A DNA stretch of 64,000 bases from positions 144,758 through 208,757 of the forward strand of contig JACDOG010000003.1 in NCBI GenBank assembly GCA_017656305.1. Reading direction: 5' to 3'. The position numbers and the translations under genes are program-made. Positions 20,795-30,104 of this stretch are shown here, in pieces. Source of the stretch: Thermoanaerobacteraceae bacterium. Its GTDB lineage: Bacteria; Bacillota; JADQBR01. The number at the start of each line of letters is the position of its first letter. Position 1 is the stretch's first letter. Under the pieces are notes generated by a model, which had not been told where the DNA came from, made no database searches, and saw nothing but the letters and a program-made list of their open reading frames with translations.

Positions 20795-20826
20795 CCATAA
20801 TTTTTTTTAAAATTTTTTTAAGTATC

Positions 20827-20855
20827 TTCCCTTTAAAAAGGTTATGTGCTATAAT
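20827..20855 (+). promoter_or_regulatory. Possible sigmaA promoter of the threonine operon
   Basis: A perfect TATAAT at 20850 has a weak -35 (TTCCCT) 17 bp upstream, in the AT-rich gap after metX. Confidence 0.5.
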
Positions 20856-20910
20856 GTCTGCCATACGTGGAAGGATGTATATTAATCAAAGACAAAAGCG
20901 GGTGAGATTG

Positions 20911-21357
20911 GTGAGTCCTACGGATAAGGAGTTTTATATTGTAGACGCGTCTATTTTGCCAGAAGCCATTGTGAAGACTGCCCGTGCCAAAGAGCTTCTC
21001 GCCCGGGGAGAAGCGCATACCGTGCATGAAGCGGTGAGCAAGGTGGGCCTGAGCCGCAGTGCGTTCTACAAGTACCGGGACGGTATTTTTGCTTTCCACC
21101 ATGGCAATAAGGAGAAAATAGTCACCATCAACCTGTTGCTGGAGCATCAGGCTGGAGTGCTGTCCCGGTTGTTAAACACCGTTGCTGCTGCCCAGGCAAA
21201 TGTGCTGACCATCAACCAAAATATTCCCCTGCAGGGCGTTGCTAATGTTTCCATTTCCATCGAAATTGCGGACATGCTTATGGGAGTGGAAGAATTGCTG
21301 GAAAAGATTGAGGAACTACCCGGCGTCAAAAAGGTGGAAATTGTCGGGCAAACTTAA
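20911..21357 (+). CDS. ACT domain protein, UPF0735/PheB family
   Basis: 148-residue protein with an N-terminal helix-turn-helix-like segment (VHEAVSKVGLSRSAFYKYRDGIFAF) and a C-terminal ACT domain (residues about 70-145, KIVTINLLLEHQAGVLSRLLNTVA). ACT domains bind amino acids. The family usually precedes hom in Bacillota and may act as an amino-acid sensor, although the exact role is unproven. GTG 20911 is chosen because GGGTGAG lies upstream and the length then fits the family; GTG 20902 and ATG 20854 are also in frame. Confidence 0.82.
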   Translation: MSPTDKEFYIVDASILPEAIVKTARAKELLARGEAHTVHEAVSKVGLSRSAFYKYRDGIFAFHHGNKEKIVTINLLLEHQAGVLSRLLNTVAAAQANVLTINQNIPLQGVANVSISIEIADMLMGVEELLEKIEELPGVKKVEIVGQT

Positions 21358-21426
21358 AATTTTGGCGGTGGGAAAAACGTACCACTATACACTCATCAAA
21401 ACTGGCTTTACGGAGAGGTGAAAGTT

Positions 21427-22722
21427 ATGAGCAAAAGCATAAAAGTGGGACTGTTGGGCCTGGGAACGGTGGGAACCGGTGTTTACAAGGTGTTAACTCA
21501 AAATGCCGAGATCATTGCCCAGCGGGTAGGCACTCCCGTAACTGTCGAAAAGATAGTGGTCAATAATGTCAATAAAAAGCGGGATATTGACCTGCCTCCG
21601 GGTATCATTACCGACCGGGCGGAAGCAGTGCTGGACAATCCGGATATTGACATAGTGGTTGAAGTCATGGGCGGCATTGAGCCGGCTCGTGAATATATTC
21701 TCAAGGCCCTCCGGGGTGGCAAGCACGTGGTGACGGCCAACAAGGATTTGATTGCCGAATATGGTGAGGAACTGTTTGATGCGGAAAAAGAACACCATAC
21801 CGACCTCTTTTTTGAAGCCAGTGTGGCCGGGGGTATTCCCATTATCAGGCCGCTCAAGCAGTGCCTGGCTGCCAACCGGGTAACGGAAGTAATGGGAATC
21901 ATCAACGGCACTACCAACTTTATCCTGACTAAAATGACCCAGGAAGGCAGTGATTTTGACGAGGTGCTGGCTGAAGCACAGGCTTTGGGTTACGCGGAAG
22001 CAGACCCTACGGCAGATGTGGATGGCCTGGATGCGGCACGGAAAATTGCCATTCTTGCTTCAGTGGCATTTAACACCCGGGTTACCTACCGGGATGTCTA
22101 CGTGGAGGGTATCCGAAATATCGGTGCCATGGACATTAAATATGCCAGCGAACTGGGGTACACGGTGAAACTGCTGGGAATTGCCAAGGACCAGGACGGG
22201 CAGGTGGAGGTGAGAGTACACCCGGTGCTTATCCCCAACTCCCACCCGCTGGCCGCTGTTAACGAGGCTTTTAACGCCATCTTTGTGCGCGGTAATGCCG
22301 TGGGCGAGACCATGTTTTACGGCCCCGGAGCCGGGGAATTACCCACCGCCAGTGCAGTAGTGGCGGATATCATTGAGGTGGCGCGTAATATCATCAGCAG
22401 TGTCACCGGGCGCATTAGCTGTACCTGTTATGAACAGAGAGCCATTAAGCCTATAGGTGAGATTTTCTCCAAATATTACCTGCGCCTGATTGTCAAGGAT
22501 GAACCCGGGGTTCTGGCCAGTATTGCCAGCGTTTTGGGCAACCAAAACGTCAGTATTGCCACGGTAATCCAAAAGCGCAGTATTGAGGACCTGGCGGAAA
22601 TTGTCCTGATTACCCACCAAGTGCAGGAGCAGAACTTGCAGGATGCCCTGGCGGTTATCAAGGGCATGTCCATCACGAAGGAAATTGCCAATGTAATTCG
22701 CGTTGAGGGAGAGGATGAATAA
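21427..22722 (+). CDS. hom: Homoserine dehydrogenase
   Basis: Reduces aspartate semialdehyde to homoserine, the branch to threonine and methionine. It has the N-terminal Rossmann motif GLGTVGTGV, the family motifs [27 protein letters not shown] and [12 protein letters not shown], and a C-terminal ACT domain from about residue 352 ([18 protein letters not shown]) for feedback by threonine. 431 residues. ATG 21427 follows GAGAGGTG. Overlap-level spacing with thrC indicates one operon hom-thrC-thrB-lysC. Confidence 0.96.
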   Translation: MSKSIKVGLLGLGTVGTGVYKVLTQNAEIIAQRVGTPVTVEKIVVNNVNKKRDIDLPPGIITDRAEAVLDNPDIDIVVEVMGGIEPAREYILKALRGGKHVVTANKDLIAEYGEELFDAEKEHHTDLFFEASVAGGIPIIRPLKQCLAANRVTEVMGIINGTTNFILTKMTQEGSDFDEVLAEAQALGYAEADPTADVDGLDAARKIAILASVAFNTRVTYRDVYVEGIRNIGAMDIKYASELGYTVKLLGIAKDQDGQVEVRVHPVLIPNSHPLAAVNEAFNAIFVRGNAVGETMFYGPGAGELPTASAVVADIIEVARNIISSVTGRISCTCYEQRAIKPIGEIFSKYYLRLIVKDEPGVLASIASVLGNQNVSIATVIQKRSIEDLAEIVLITHQVQEQNLQDALAVIKGMSITKEIANVIRVEGEDE

Positions 22723-22723
22723 T

Positions 22724-23773
22724 ATGGAATGGGCTGGAGTTTTGCAAACCTACAAGGAATTTCTACCGGTAACCGAGAAAACCCCGCTGATTTCCCTGAA
22801 AGAGGGCAATACTCCCTTGATCAAGGCGGAAAATTTATCTGAAGAACTGGGAGTAAACATATATTTCAAGTACGAGGGGTTAAACCCCACCGGCTCCTTT
22901 AAGGACCGGGGAATGGTCATGGCCGTGGCCAAGGCTGTTGAAGAGGGCTCAAAGGCCATCATGTGCGCTTCTACCGGTAATACCTCTGCTGCTGCGGCGG
23001 CCTATGCGGCCCGCTGCGGCCTGACCTGCAGCGTGGTCATACCCGAGGGGAATATCGCACTGGGCAAGCTAGCCCAGGCTTTAATCTACGGTGCCAAGGT
23101 AATAGCTATTCGGGGCAATTTTGACGATGCCTTAAACATAGTGCGCAGCATCACGGAGAAACACCCCATTACTCTGGTAAACTCTCTGAACCCTTATCGC
23201 ATTGAGGGGCAGACCACGGCGGCTTACGAGATTTGCGACGTGCTGGGCGACGCACCGGATTACCTGGCCATACCGGTGGGCAACGCCGGCAACATCACCG
23301 CTTACTGGCGGGGATTCTGCCGCTATCGCCATGCTGGGCGTTCGCGGAAACTGCCAAAAATGATTGGTTTTCAGGCGGCTGGTGCGGCGCCCATCGTGCA
23401 TAACAGGGTGGTGGAAAATCCGGAAACGGTGGCTACAGCCATTCGCATCGGCAACCCGGCCAGCTGGCAGAGTGCGGTCCAGGCCGCCCAGGATTCCCAA
23501 GGTTTTATCAAGATGGTTACCGATGAGGAAATTCTGGCGGCGCAGCGGCTGCTGGCCAGCAGGGAAGGTATCTTTGCCGAACCGGCTTCCGCGGCTTCCC
23601 TGGCCGGTGTTATCAAGGAAGCCCGGCAAGGGCTATTTAATAGGGAAGATATTGTGGTTTGCGTGCTGACGGGTAACGGCTTGAAAGATCCCGATACAGC
23701 CATCAAGCAGATAAAAGAGCCTTATTCCGTTCCCGCTGATGAAGAAGCGGTTTTAGAAATTGTAAATAGTTAA
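22724..23773 (+). CDS. thrC: Threonine synthase
   Basis: Fold-type II PLP enzyme converting phosphohomoserine to threonine. The PLP lysine is in [11 protein letters not shown] and the phosphate-binding loop is in [17 protein letters not shown]. The length of 350 residues fits the short bacterial class. ATG 22724 is one base past the hom stop with GGGAGAGG upstream; two earlier in-frame ATGs lie inside hom. Confidence 0.96.
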   Translation: MEWAGVLQTYKEFLPVTEKTPLISLKEGNTPLIKAENLSEELGVNIYFKYEGLNPTGSFKDRGMVMAVAKAVEEGSKAIMCASTGNTSAAAAAYAARCGLTCSVVIPEGNIALGKLAQALIYGAKVIAIRGNFDDALNIVRSITEKHPITLVNSLNPYRIEGQTTAAYEICDVLGDAPDYLAIPVGNAGNITAYWRGFCRYRHAGRSRKLPKMIGFQAAGAAPIVHNRVVENPETVATAIRIGNPASWQSAVQAAQDSQGFIKMVTDEEILAAQRLLASREGIFAEPASAASLAGVIKEARQGLFNREDIVVCVLTGNGLKDPDTAIKQIKEPYSVPADEEAVLEIVNS

Positions 23774-23839
23774 CAAGGTGGTCAATTGGCTTTTCTGTAA
23801 CAGAGGATAGGGATAATGATTATAATGGAGAGAGCAGCT

Positions 23840-24769
23840 ATGGTTCGAGTAAGAGTACCGGCGACCACGGCAAATATGGGACCAGGATTTGATACTATTG
23901 GCATGGCTTTAAAACTGTATAACTACCTTGAAATGGAAGAGATTTCCGGTGGCCTGCAGATTGAGATTACTGGTGAGGAGGACAGCGGGGATATTCCCCG
24001 GGATGAACGCAACATTGTCTACCAGGCAGCGGAACGCGTGTTTGCGAAAACAGGCTACCGTCCTGCCGGCTTAACAATCCGGCAGGAAATCAATATACCG
24101 GCTGCCAGGGGTATGGGTAGCAGTGCAGCGGCCATAGTGGGCGGCTTAATAGCTGCCAACTGGTTGTCGGGAAATAAGCTTTCCGCCGATGAACTGCTTC
24201 ACATGGCCGTGGCCATGGAAGGGCACCCGGACAATGTGGCGCCGGCCATGCTGGGTGGGGTAGTGGTTTCAGCGTTGATGGATGAGAAACTGTTTTACCG
24301 GTATATTGCCCCGCCTGAGGACCTGGAACTGGTGGTGGCAGTACCGGAGTTTCAGTTGTCCACCAGGGTAGCCCGGGACATTCTGCCTTTAAATGTACCC
24401 GTTCAGGATGCCGTGTTTAATGTGAGCCGGGCCAGTTTGCTGGTGCTGGCACTGGTTCAGAAAGATTATGAATTGCTGGGCCAGATGATGGATGACAAGC
24501 TGCACCAGCCTTACCGGTTAAACCTGGTTCCCGGCATGCAGGACGTGTTTGCTGCTGCCAGGGACAACGGCGCCCTGGCTGTTGCCCTGAGCGGCGCCGG
24601 GCCGACGCTAATAGCTTTTGTCAAAGATAAGGATAAGCTGCGTGACGTTGGCGACAGCATGCGCCAGGCGTTTCTGCAGGCGGGAGTCACCTGCAGTATT
24701 AAATACCTGTCTGCCTGTCCCGCAGGTGCTGAAGTTGAACTGGAGGGGGAGTGGGTAACGTGCTTGTAG
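23840..24769 (+). CDS. thrB: Homoserine kinase
   Basis: GHMP-family kinase phosphorylating homoserine. It begins [19 protein letters not shown], has the ATP-binding glycine/serine loop [10 protein letters not shown] near residue 90, and the C-terminal GHMP motif [12 protein letters not shown]. 309 residues. ATG 23840 gives the family N-terminus; earlier ATGs add a non-conserved leader. The 3' end overlaps lysC by 10 bp. Confidence 0.95.
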   Translation: MVRVRVPATTANMGPGFDTIGMALKLYNYLEMEEISGGLQIEITGEEDSGDIPRDERNIVYQAAERVFAKTGYRPAGLTIRQEINIPAARGMGSSAAAIVGGLIAANWLSGNKLSADELLHMAVAMEGHPDNVAPAMLGGVVVSALMDEKLFYRYIAPPEDLELVVAVPEFQLSTRVARDILPLNVPVQDAVFNVSRASLLVLALVQKDYELLGQMMDDKLHQPYRLNLVPGMQDVFAAARDNGALAVALSGAGPTLIAFVKDKDKLRDVGDSMRQAFLQAGVTCSIKYLSACPAGAEVELEGEWVTCL

Positions 24770-25995
24770 TGCAAAAATTTGGTGGAAGTTCGGTGGCAAC
24801 TCCGGAACGAATAAAAAAAGTGGCCAAACGGGTGGTGGATACCAAACGGGCTGGTAACCAGGTGGTAGTGGTGGTCTCGGCAATGGGCGATACCACCGAC
24901 AATTTAATTGACCTGGCCAGGCAGCTCACCGATAATCCCTCGGACCGGGAAATGGATATGCTGCTTTCCACCGGCGAACAGGTATCCATTGCGCTGTTAG
25001 CCATGGCTATAGATAGTTTGGGCGAAGCGGTGACTTCATTGACCGGCCCGCAGGCCGGCATCACCACCAATGACGTGCACGCCAAGGCGAGAATTACCGG
25101 CATTAATACGGAACGCCTGTTTAAGGAACTGGATGACGGTAAAATAGTGGTGGTGGCCGGTTTCCAGGGGCAGAACGACAATGGTGATATCACCACCCTG
25201 GGGCGCGGCGGTTCCGATACCACGGCAGTGGCCATCGCTGCCGCCATTGATGCCGATATTTGCGAGATATTCACCGATGTTGACGGGGTGTACACCTGCG
25301 ACCCGCGGGTAGTGCCCCGGGCGCGCAAGCTGGACTGTATTTCCTATGACGAAATGCTGGAACTGGCCAGCCTGGGTGCGGTGGTTTTGCAGCCGAGAGC
25401 GGTTGAATTTGCCAAGCATCACAATGTGGTACTGCATGTGCGCAGCAGTTTCAACAAAAATCCGGGAACAATAGTACAGGAGGTTAGTTCCATGGAAAAA
25501 CAGATGGTAGTAAGCGGTGTAGCTCATGACTTAAACGTGGTGAAAATGGCCTTATACGATGTACCCGACAGACCGGGAATTGCCATGCAGGTTTTCAGTG
25601 CCCTGGCGGAGCGGAACATCAACGTGGACATGATTATCCAGAGTGCCAACAGGAACGAAGTCAACGACATCAGCTTTACCATCACCAGGGATGACCTGCC
25701 CAAGGCGCTTCCGGTGATGGAGGCGGTGACAGAGCAAATAGCGGCCAAAGGGTTTACCTATGATGACAATGTTGCTAAGGTGTCCATAGTGGGTGCCGGC
25801 ATGGTGAGCAACCCGGGTGTGGCCGCTTCCATGTTTGATGCTCTGGCAGAAGCGGGAATAAACATCCAGATGATCAGTACGTCGGAAATCAAGGTATCCT
25901 GTATCATCAGGGCTGACCAAGTGGAAAAGGCTGTCAGTGCTATTCATAGCAAGTTTGGCTTGGACAGCGAGAATGAGGCATCCACTGCCTGCTAA
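24760..25995 (+). CDS. lysC: Aspartate kinase (lysine/threonine-sensitive class)
   Basis: First enzyme of the aspartate pathway. Motifs [14 protein letters not shown] at the N-terminus, [23 protein letters not shown] and two C-terminal ACT domains (from about residues 265 and 345) are present. The length is 411. GTG 24760 is chosen over GTG 24751 because the AGGGGGAG site then sits about 9 bases away and the protein starts at the conserved LVVQKFGG. An internal start for a separate regulatory subunit, ATG near 25492, is preceded by AGGAGG (bases 25479-25484), as in Bacillus-type aspartokinases. Confidence 0.95.
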   Translation: MLVVQKFGGSSVATPERIKKVAKRVVDTKRAGNQVVVVVSAMGDTTDNLIDLARQLTDNPSDREMDMLLSTGEQVSIALLAMAIDSLGEAVTSLTGPQAGITTNDVHAKARITGINTERLFKELDDGKIVVVAGFQGQNDNGDITTLGRGGSDTTAVAIAAAIDADICEIFTDVDGVYTCDPRVVPRARKLDCISYDEMLELASLGAVVLQPRAVEFAKHHNVVLHVRSSFNKNPGTIVQEVSSMEKQMVVSGVAHDLNVVKMALYDVPDRPGIAMQVFSALAERNINVDMIIQSANRNEVNDISFTITRDDLPKALPVMEAVTEQIAAKGFTYDDNVAKVSIVGAGMVSNPGVAASMFDALAEAGINIQMISTSEIKVSCIIRADQVEKAVSAIHSKFGLDSENEASTAC

Positions 25996-26061
25996 AAGTG
26001 GCGGCCTTTAGGTAGGATATCATTGCCAGGGACAGCATATGATTTATCGGGAGGTATATTT

Positions 26062-27132
26062 ATGTTCTGGAAATCTATGCTGTTTCTTTTTGTCCTGGCA
26101 GTTATTTTACTTGCCCCGGTGCAGTTGCTTGCCCGGCAGGACGTGCTGGTGTATTTTACCCAGCAGAGTGCAATTGGCGAACGGTTTTATGTAGCGGACC
26201 CCAATGACCCTGTCAACGTATATGTGGACGGTTGCCAGGTCAGCTACGAGATTCCCGCCCTGGTTTTTCATGACAGGTACCTCCAGGGCAGGACCATGGT
26301 ACCGCTGCGTACAACGGTGGAATTTATCGGTGCTACTGTAACCTGGCATGAGGATACCCGTTCCATTCTTGTTGTACATGAAGGAAAGACGGTATTTCTC
26401 ACGGTAGACAAACACTGGGGGGAGGCCAATGGTAAGACTTTTACCCTGGATATAGCGCCGGCAATAGTCAGCGGCCGTACGCTGATTCCCCTGCGCTTTT
26501 TCAGTGAAGCCCTGGGGTTTTACGTTTACTGGGATGGGGCCAACCGTTCGGTCTACATCAATACTTCCGGTAAAAAATTTCCCCTGGGCAAACGCAGCGG
26601 CATTTACCGGCATTTTGATGGGTTGATGCGGCAGGAAGCGGTTCTTTACGGCAAAGCACACCGCTATCGGGGTTTAGATACTTTTTACAGGGAATGGACG
26701 GTTCCTGCGGAGAATGCTGCCAACGACGGCATTTTTGCCAGGGTGGAAACGCCCTTTTTGGCTGTGGCACAGGCGGCGCGCATTGCCGCCAAGTCCGACT
26801 GCAGTTTGACCAGCCAGGGCATTTGGGAGATGATTGAGGATCATAAAGAAAAAATTCCCTTTTACGTTTACCTGCAGGGCAGTAAGCTGGATTTTGCCAG
26901 GCGCTATACCGCGTACCTGGAACAGGGGGGCAGAAAAACCACGCCGCGGGAAAGAATAATAGAGGATGAGGTTTACCAAAAGGAATACTTTGGAGAGGAT
27001 CAGTACCGTGCTGTTATCAAGTTTATCTTTGATGCCGACGACTTTATCACCTCAAAGCCGGTGGTGCTGGTGGTGGAGGGAGAGGATGACAGGCAGTGGC
27101 GCTTCAATTTTGACCTGCCAAATATTCGCTAA
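26062..27132 (+). CDS. Secreted stalk-domain (copper amine oxidase N-like) protein
   Basis: 356 residues with an N-terminal signal peptide (hydrophobic residues 4-24, ending LLAR). Two tandem stalk/copper-amine-oxidase-N-like repeats follow between about residues 45 and 165, recognisable by RTMVPLRTTVEFIGATVTWHEDTRSI and RTLIPLRFFSEALGFYVYWDGANRSV. The C-terminal half is unrecognised. Such proteins are exported and often cell-wall associated in Clostridia. ATG 26062 follows GGGAGG. Neighbours give no functional clue. Confidence 0.8.
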   Translation: MFWKSMLFLFVLAVILLAPVQLLARQDVLVYFTQQSAIGERFYVADPNDPVNVYVDGCQVSYEIPALVFHDRYLQGRTMVPLRTTVEFIGATVTWHEDTRSILVVHEGKTVFLTVDKHWGEANGKTFTLDIAPAIVSGRTLIPLRFFSEALGFYVYWDGANRSVYINTSGKKFPLGKRSGIYRHFDGLMRQEAVLYGKAHRYRGLDTFYREWTVPAENAANDGIFARVETPFLAVAQAARIAAKSDCSLTSQGIWEMIEDHKEKIPFYVYLQGSKLDFARRYTAYLEQGGRKTTPRERIIEDEVYQKEYFGEDQYRAVIKFIFDADDFITSKPVVLVVEGEDDRQWRFNFDLPNIR

Positions 27133-27186
27133 ACGGCCCGAGGCTATAACAATAAATGGTAATAAGACGAATACCTCTCCAGACGC

Positions 27187-27215
27187 TTGACAAAACAGTG
27201 CAAAGTAGTTACAAT
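27187..27215 (+). promoter_or_regulatory. SigmaA-type promoter of tRNA-Pro
   Basis: TTGACA, 17 bp, TACAAT, ending about 37 bp before the tRNA. Confidence 0.8.
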
Positions 27216-27252
27216 ATACGGTGCAGCTGAAAATTAACTTTAACTTTTGTGT

Positions 27253-27329
27253 CGGGGCGTGGCTCAGCTTGGTAGAGCGCTACCTTGGGGTGGTAGAGGT
27301 CGCTGGTTCAAATCCAGTCGCTCCGACCA
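27253..27329 (+). tRNA. tRNA-Pro (anticodon GGG)
   Basis: A cloverleaf can be folded by eye. The acceptor is CGGGGCG / CGCTCCG with one G-U pair, the D arm GCTC...GAGC, the anticodon stem CTACC / GGTAG with loop TTGGGGT, and the T arm GCTGG TTCAAAT CCAGT. The CCA end is encoded. The anticodon GGG reads proline CCC/CCU codons. Confidence 0.95.
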
Positions 27330-27331
27330 TT

Positions 27332-27373
27332 GAAACTAAAGGGTTTGCGGAAATTCGCAAACCCTTTAGTTTC
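27332..27373 (+). repeat. Perfect 18-bp inverted repeat after tRNA-Pro
   Basis: Arms GAAACTAAAGGGTTTGCG and its exact complement are separated by six bases, three bases after the tRNA. There is no strong T run, so it may act as a tRNA 3' processing or termination structure. A tandem direct repeat of GTAATGCAAC follows at 27380-27400. Confidence 0.7.
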
Positions 27374-27519
27374 GTCAAAGTAATGCAACGGTAATGCAAC
27401 CGGGTTACAAAAAATTTATGAGCTATTTTTTCTGAGTTTCATAGAATTCACGTCAATAAGTCTCAACTAAATGTAGCCTGACCCTGTTGACAAATCGGGG
27501 CGCAGTACACAAAAACTTC

Positions 27520-27550
27520 GGGTGGTACCTGAAAAAGTACCACCCTTTTC
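27520..27550. terminator. Terminator hairpin at the 3' end of the multicopper oxidase gene
   Basis: GGGTGGTAC / GTACCACCC, 9-bp perfect stem. T-rich sequence lies on both sides (CTTTTCT on plus, GAAGTTTTT on minus), so it may work in both directions between tRNA-Pro and the convergent oxidase gene. Confidence 0.7.
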
Positions 27551-27569
27551 TATAGAAAAATTAAATTTA

Positions 27570-29474
27570 CTATGGCACCACTTTTACCGGTCTCATCATT
27601 TCATTATCTTCGTGATCCAGAATGTGACAATGCCAAACATATCCTGGACCGCTGGTGGGATCAAAAGGATACAGGTTAACGCCGGGTAGGGTCAAGGCCG
27701 GATTAGCATCTTGTGGAGCATAACGGACTCTTATCCGAGTAACCTCACCCGGATTTGCTCTAACAGTGTCCTTCCATCCCATCTCATTAGGTGCCGGACT
27801 AATAGGTTCGCCTTTGAGATATCTGTCAATAGGTAACGGTACGGTGGGTTTTGTAAGCGGTGGTGTTCCATTAATCAAAGTCCAATCTGTTTTATACCTA
27901 TCAACTTCGATTTTCTGGCGGTTTATTATTAGGAACTGAACCAAGTGTAGATGGATTGGGTGAGTATCTCCTGTCAAGTTAACAATATACCAATCTTCCG
28001 TAGCTCCAACTTTAGGCAATTCGCTGGTTGGGGCATCCCACTTCTGCCCGTCCAAAAGAGCTATCACCGGGCCATCAGGGCCCATTACTTCATTAAGAGT
28101 CAATGTTCTGGTTGGTGCGGTAGGTGTTAAAACAGGTATAGTGTTTAGGGTATCAGGTAACTCCGGCGGGATGACTGGTGATGGAGCTGTGAATGGGACA
28201 GTAAATTGCATAATTTGACCAACTGTTTCTGGATCTGGAGGATCTCCGTCAGGGTAAGGAGCACTGGCATCATTTTCAAGAATAATTGATGTACCCGGAG
28301 AGACAGCCGAGAAATCAACTAGGATATCAGCACGCTCGCCTGGAGCTATAAGAAGAGAGGTTAGTGTCACCGGTGAGGGTAAAAAACCACCATCAGAACC
28401 AATTTGTACAAAAGATTGTCCGTTTGAAAATTTAAGATTATAGAAACGGGCGTTCGAGCCATTCAAGATCCTGAAACGATATTGCCGTGGTTCTACGTTC
28501 AGGTTTGGCCACACCTTACCATTTACCATGATAGTATTACCGAAAAATTCCGGTACCCAGTATGGATGGATAGTGCGGTTAGTGCCAACTTTATCAAAGA
28601 AGAAAGAACCATTTAACCTAAAAGTCCTATCCTGGATTACCAAGGGGATTTCATATTTTCCGGTGGGAAGAATAGATGACTCTGGATTTTCAAGGTGGTT
28701 ATTTGGATCTCGTAGTAGGTAGAAGCCGGCAAGTCCTGCATATACATTAAGTCGGGTCATACCTAGGGCATGGTCGTGATACCAGAGAGTAGTAGGTTGC
28801 TGTTCGTTTGGATAAATATAATGTGATGTTGTAAAGGACTTGCCCCTAATTGTACCAGCGGTAAACCACGCGTTAGGATGACCATCGAAAGCCGACGGAA
28901 CTTCACCACCGTGCAAATGCGGGACTATCGGGACCGGTCTTTGTGCGTTTGGGAATCCTGGCGGAAATGGTGGCCAGGGAAGGGGTGGATTCATTGGCAT
29001 CATATTGGGATTTGCCCAATGTAAGGTTGGGTCCACCGCAAATAGATGTGGTCCGGTGAGGTTATTTACCCATTGTACATGAATAGGAATACCCCGGATA
29101 GCTTCAAACGTAGGACCGGGTGTGCTTCTAAAATAGACGGTTTCTCCAGTATCCGGGTCCTTGACCAGACCTCCGTAACCCCATACAGTCGTTTTCGGGA
29201 ACCCAGGTGGAAGAATTTGTTGTTTGAACTCACTCACATCAACTGTATATTCATGTCTTAGTACATCACCCGTAGTTTGGTCAGTTATTATGGTTGGTTC
29301 ATATACAGGTGGAATATCTAACTGGTTTACATATTTAGGAATAGATCTTGGATTAAGAATTGTAAAGTGACGATCTGAAGCAGGTGATTCTTCATTGATC
29401 CAGTCTTGATGCATTTCATGATTATCCTTATATTTATTTGATATACTTTCAAATTTTTCGCTGTTTTCACTCAT
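27570..29474 (-). CDS. CotA-like multicopper oxidase
   Basis: 634-residue laccase/bilirubin-oxidase-type enzyme with all four copper motifs: HLHGGE, WYHDHALG, HPIHLHLVQF and WHCHILDHEDNEMMRP, including the type 1 copper cysteine. Three cupredoxin domains are expected. There is no signal peptide, which fits a spore-coat laccase such as CotA. The start ATG (complement of 29472-29474) has AAAAAAGGAGG upstream. It is the only clear minus-strand gene in the window, and its DNA is visibly more AT-rich, with codons such as AAT, ATA and TTA, than its neighbours. It sits just past a tRNA gene, so acquisition by transfer is plausible. Confidence 0.92.
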   Translation of the reverse strand: MSENSEKFESISNKYKDNHEMHQDWINEESPASDRHFTILNPRSIPKYVNQLDIPPVYEPTIITDQTTGDVLRHEYTVDVSEFKQQILPPGFPKTTVWGYGGLVKDPDTGETVYFRSTPGPTFEAIRGIPIHVQWVNNLTGPHLFAVDPTLHWANPNMMPMNPPLPWPPFPPGFPNAQRPVPIVPHLHGGEVPSAFDGHPNAWFTAGTIRGKSFTTSHYIYPNEQQPTTLWYHDHALGMTRLNVYAGLAGFYLLRDPNNHLENPESSILPTGKYEIPLVIQDRTFRLNGSFFFDKVGTNRTIHPYWVPEFFGNTIMVNGKVWPNLNVEPRQYRFRILNGSNARFYNLKFSNGQSFVQIGSDGGFLPSPVTLTSLLIAPGERADILVDFSAVSPGTSIILENDASAPYPDGDPPDPETVGQIMQFTVPFTAPSPVIPPELPDTLNTIPVLTPTAPTRTLTLNEVMGPDGPVIALLDGQKWDAPTSELPKVGATEDWYIVNLTGDTHPIHLHLVQFLIINRQKIEVDRYKTDWTLINGTPPLTKPTVPLPIDRYLKGEPISPAPNEMGWKDTVRANPGEVTRIRVRYAPQDANPALTLPGVNLYPFDPTSGPGYVWHCHILDHEDNEMMRPVKVVP

Positions 29475-29521
29475 TACAATTCCTCCTTTTTTAATACTTT
29501 AATTTATAATATTAACCATGT

Positions 29522-29596
29522 GAGGAAAACGTTACCTTGATTCCGGGCTCCGGCTGTACCTTTTGTCCACACTGCGGGTGGTTAAAGTGCGGGTAA
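29522..29596 (+). pseudogene. 3' remnant of a cysteine-rich reductase gene (NrdJ-tail-like)
   Basis: An open frame of 24 codons ends in TAA and reads EENVTLIPGSGCTFCPHCG, then WLKCG. The C-x2-C-x2-C...CG tail resembles the C-terminal redox-active cysteines of B12-dependent ribonucleotide reductases as I recall them. No start with a ribosome binding site exists; a stop lies three codons upstream and the remainder of the gene is absent. It abuts the multicopper oxidase start region, so the insertion or deletion that brought in that gene may have removed the rest. Confidence 0.5.
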
Positions 29597-29805
29597 GCGA
29601 TATTGAACGTAAAATGTTTATTATGATTCGGAACTCGTTTCATACGTCTGGGCGGCCACTAACTATTAAAGAGTTCGGTGTGCGGACCGGGCGGACAAAG
29701 AAAAAAGTTAAAGAGGTTCTGGAGACCCTGGTTGAAAAGAAGAACATAAGGTGGGCCGGGGAAGAAATAGAATTACTAAGGGAGTATGGAGGAGAAGGTC
29801 GCTAA
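29587..29805 (+). CDS. Small winged-helix DNA-binding protein
   Basis: 72-residue protein (80 if TTG 29563 is used) with a segment GRPLTIKEFGVRTGRTKKKVKEVLETLVEKKNIRWA. This resembles the LexA-type or MarR-type winged helix: helix, recognition helix, wing. GTG 29587 has GGGTGG about 5 bases upstream. No other domain is present. It overlaps the preceding gene remnant and its stop codon overlaps an enhancer-like palindrome. Target unknown. Confidence 0.6.
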   Translation: MRVSDIERKMFIMIRNSFHTSGRPLTIKEFGVRTGRTKKKVKEVLETLVEKKNIRWAGEEIELLREYGGEGR

Positions 29806-29818
29806 TGCTCGTGAGCAT
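29805..29818 (+). promoter_or_regulatory. Enhancer-like palindrome ATGCT-N4-AGCAT
   Basis: Perfect palindrome ATGCTCGTGAGCAT, 150 bp upstream of the sigma-54 promoter of the aminotransferase gene. It is one of the sites sharing ATGCW-N4-WGCAT. Confidence 0.6.
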
Positions 29819-29829
29819 TAATGTAATGC

Positions 29830-29858
29830 GCGCAGGCAGTAAAAGCCTGCGCTTTTTT
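29830..29858 (+). terminator. Intrinsic terminator after the winged-helix gene
   Basis: GCGCAGGC / GCCTGCGC stem, 7-base loop, followed by TTTTTT. Confidence 0.88.
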
Positions 29859-29967
29859 CAAACATTAATGTAAATTTGCGTAATTTTACAAATATTAACA
29901 CACCGGAAACCCTTGCCGCTTAAGGACTGTAGCGATTTGTATAAAAAGAAGCGTTTTTGCATTTTCT

Positions 29968-29983
29968 TGGCATTTCTTTTGCT
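29968..29983 (+). promoter_or_regulatory. Sigma-54 promoter of the aminotransferase gene
   Basis: TGGCATTTCTTTTGCT: the invariant GG and GC are exactly 12 bp apart start to start, as in the -24/-12 consensus TGGCAC-N5-TTGCW. It lies 121 bp upstream of the ATG. Confidence 0.82.
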
Positions 29984-30104
29984 TGTAAAATTGAGAAAAA
30001 GCACAGCTTGCACTCAACTTAAATTGTAAAAATATTCGTTCTAAGCCAGTGAGTGCAGAGAATTTTTATAATCTTTTTAAATTTTAGAAGGAGGTAACCA
30101 AAAT

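Noticed and set aside
27332..27400. CRISPR-like or integrase attachment array after tRNA-Pro
   Set aside because: Only one inverted repeat and one 10-bp tandem repeat are present; there are no spaced repeats and no integrase gene.
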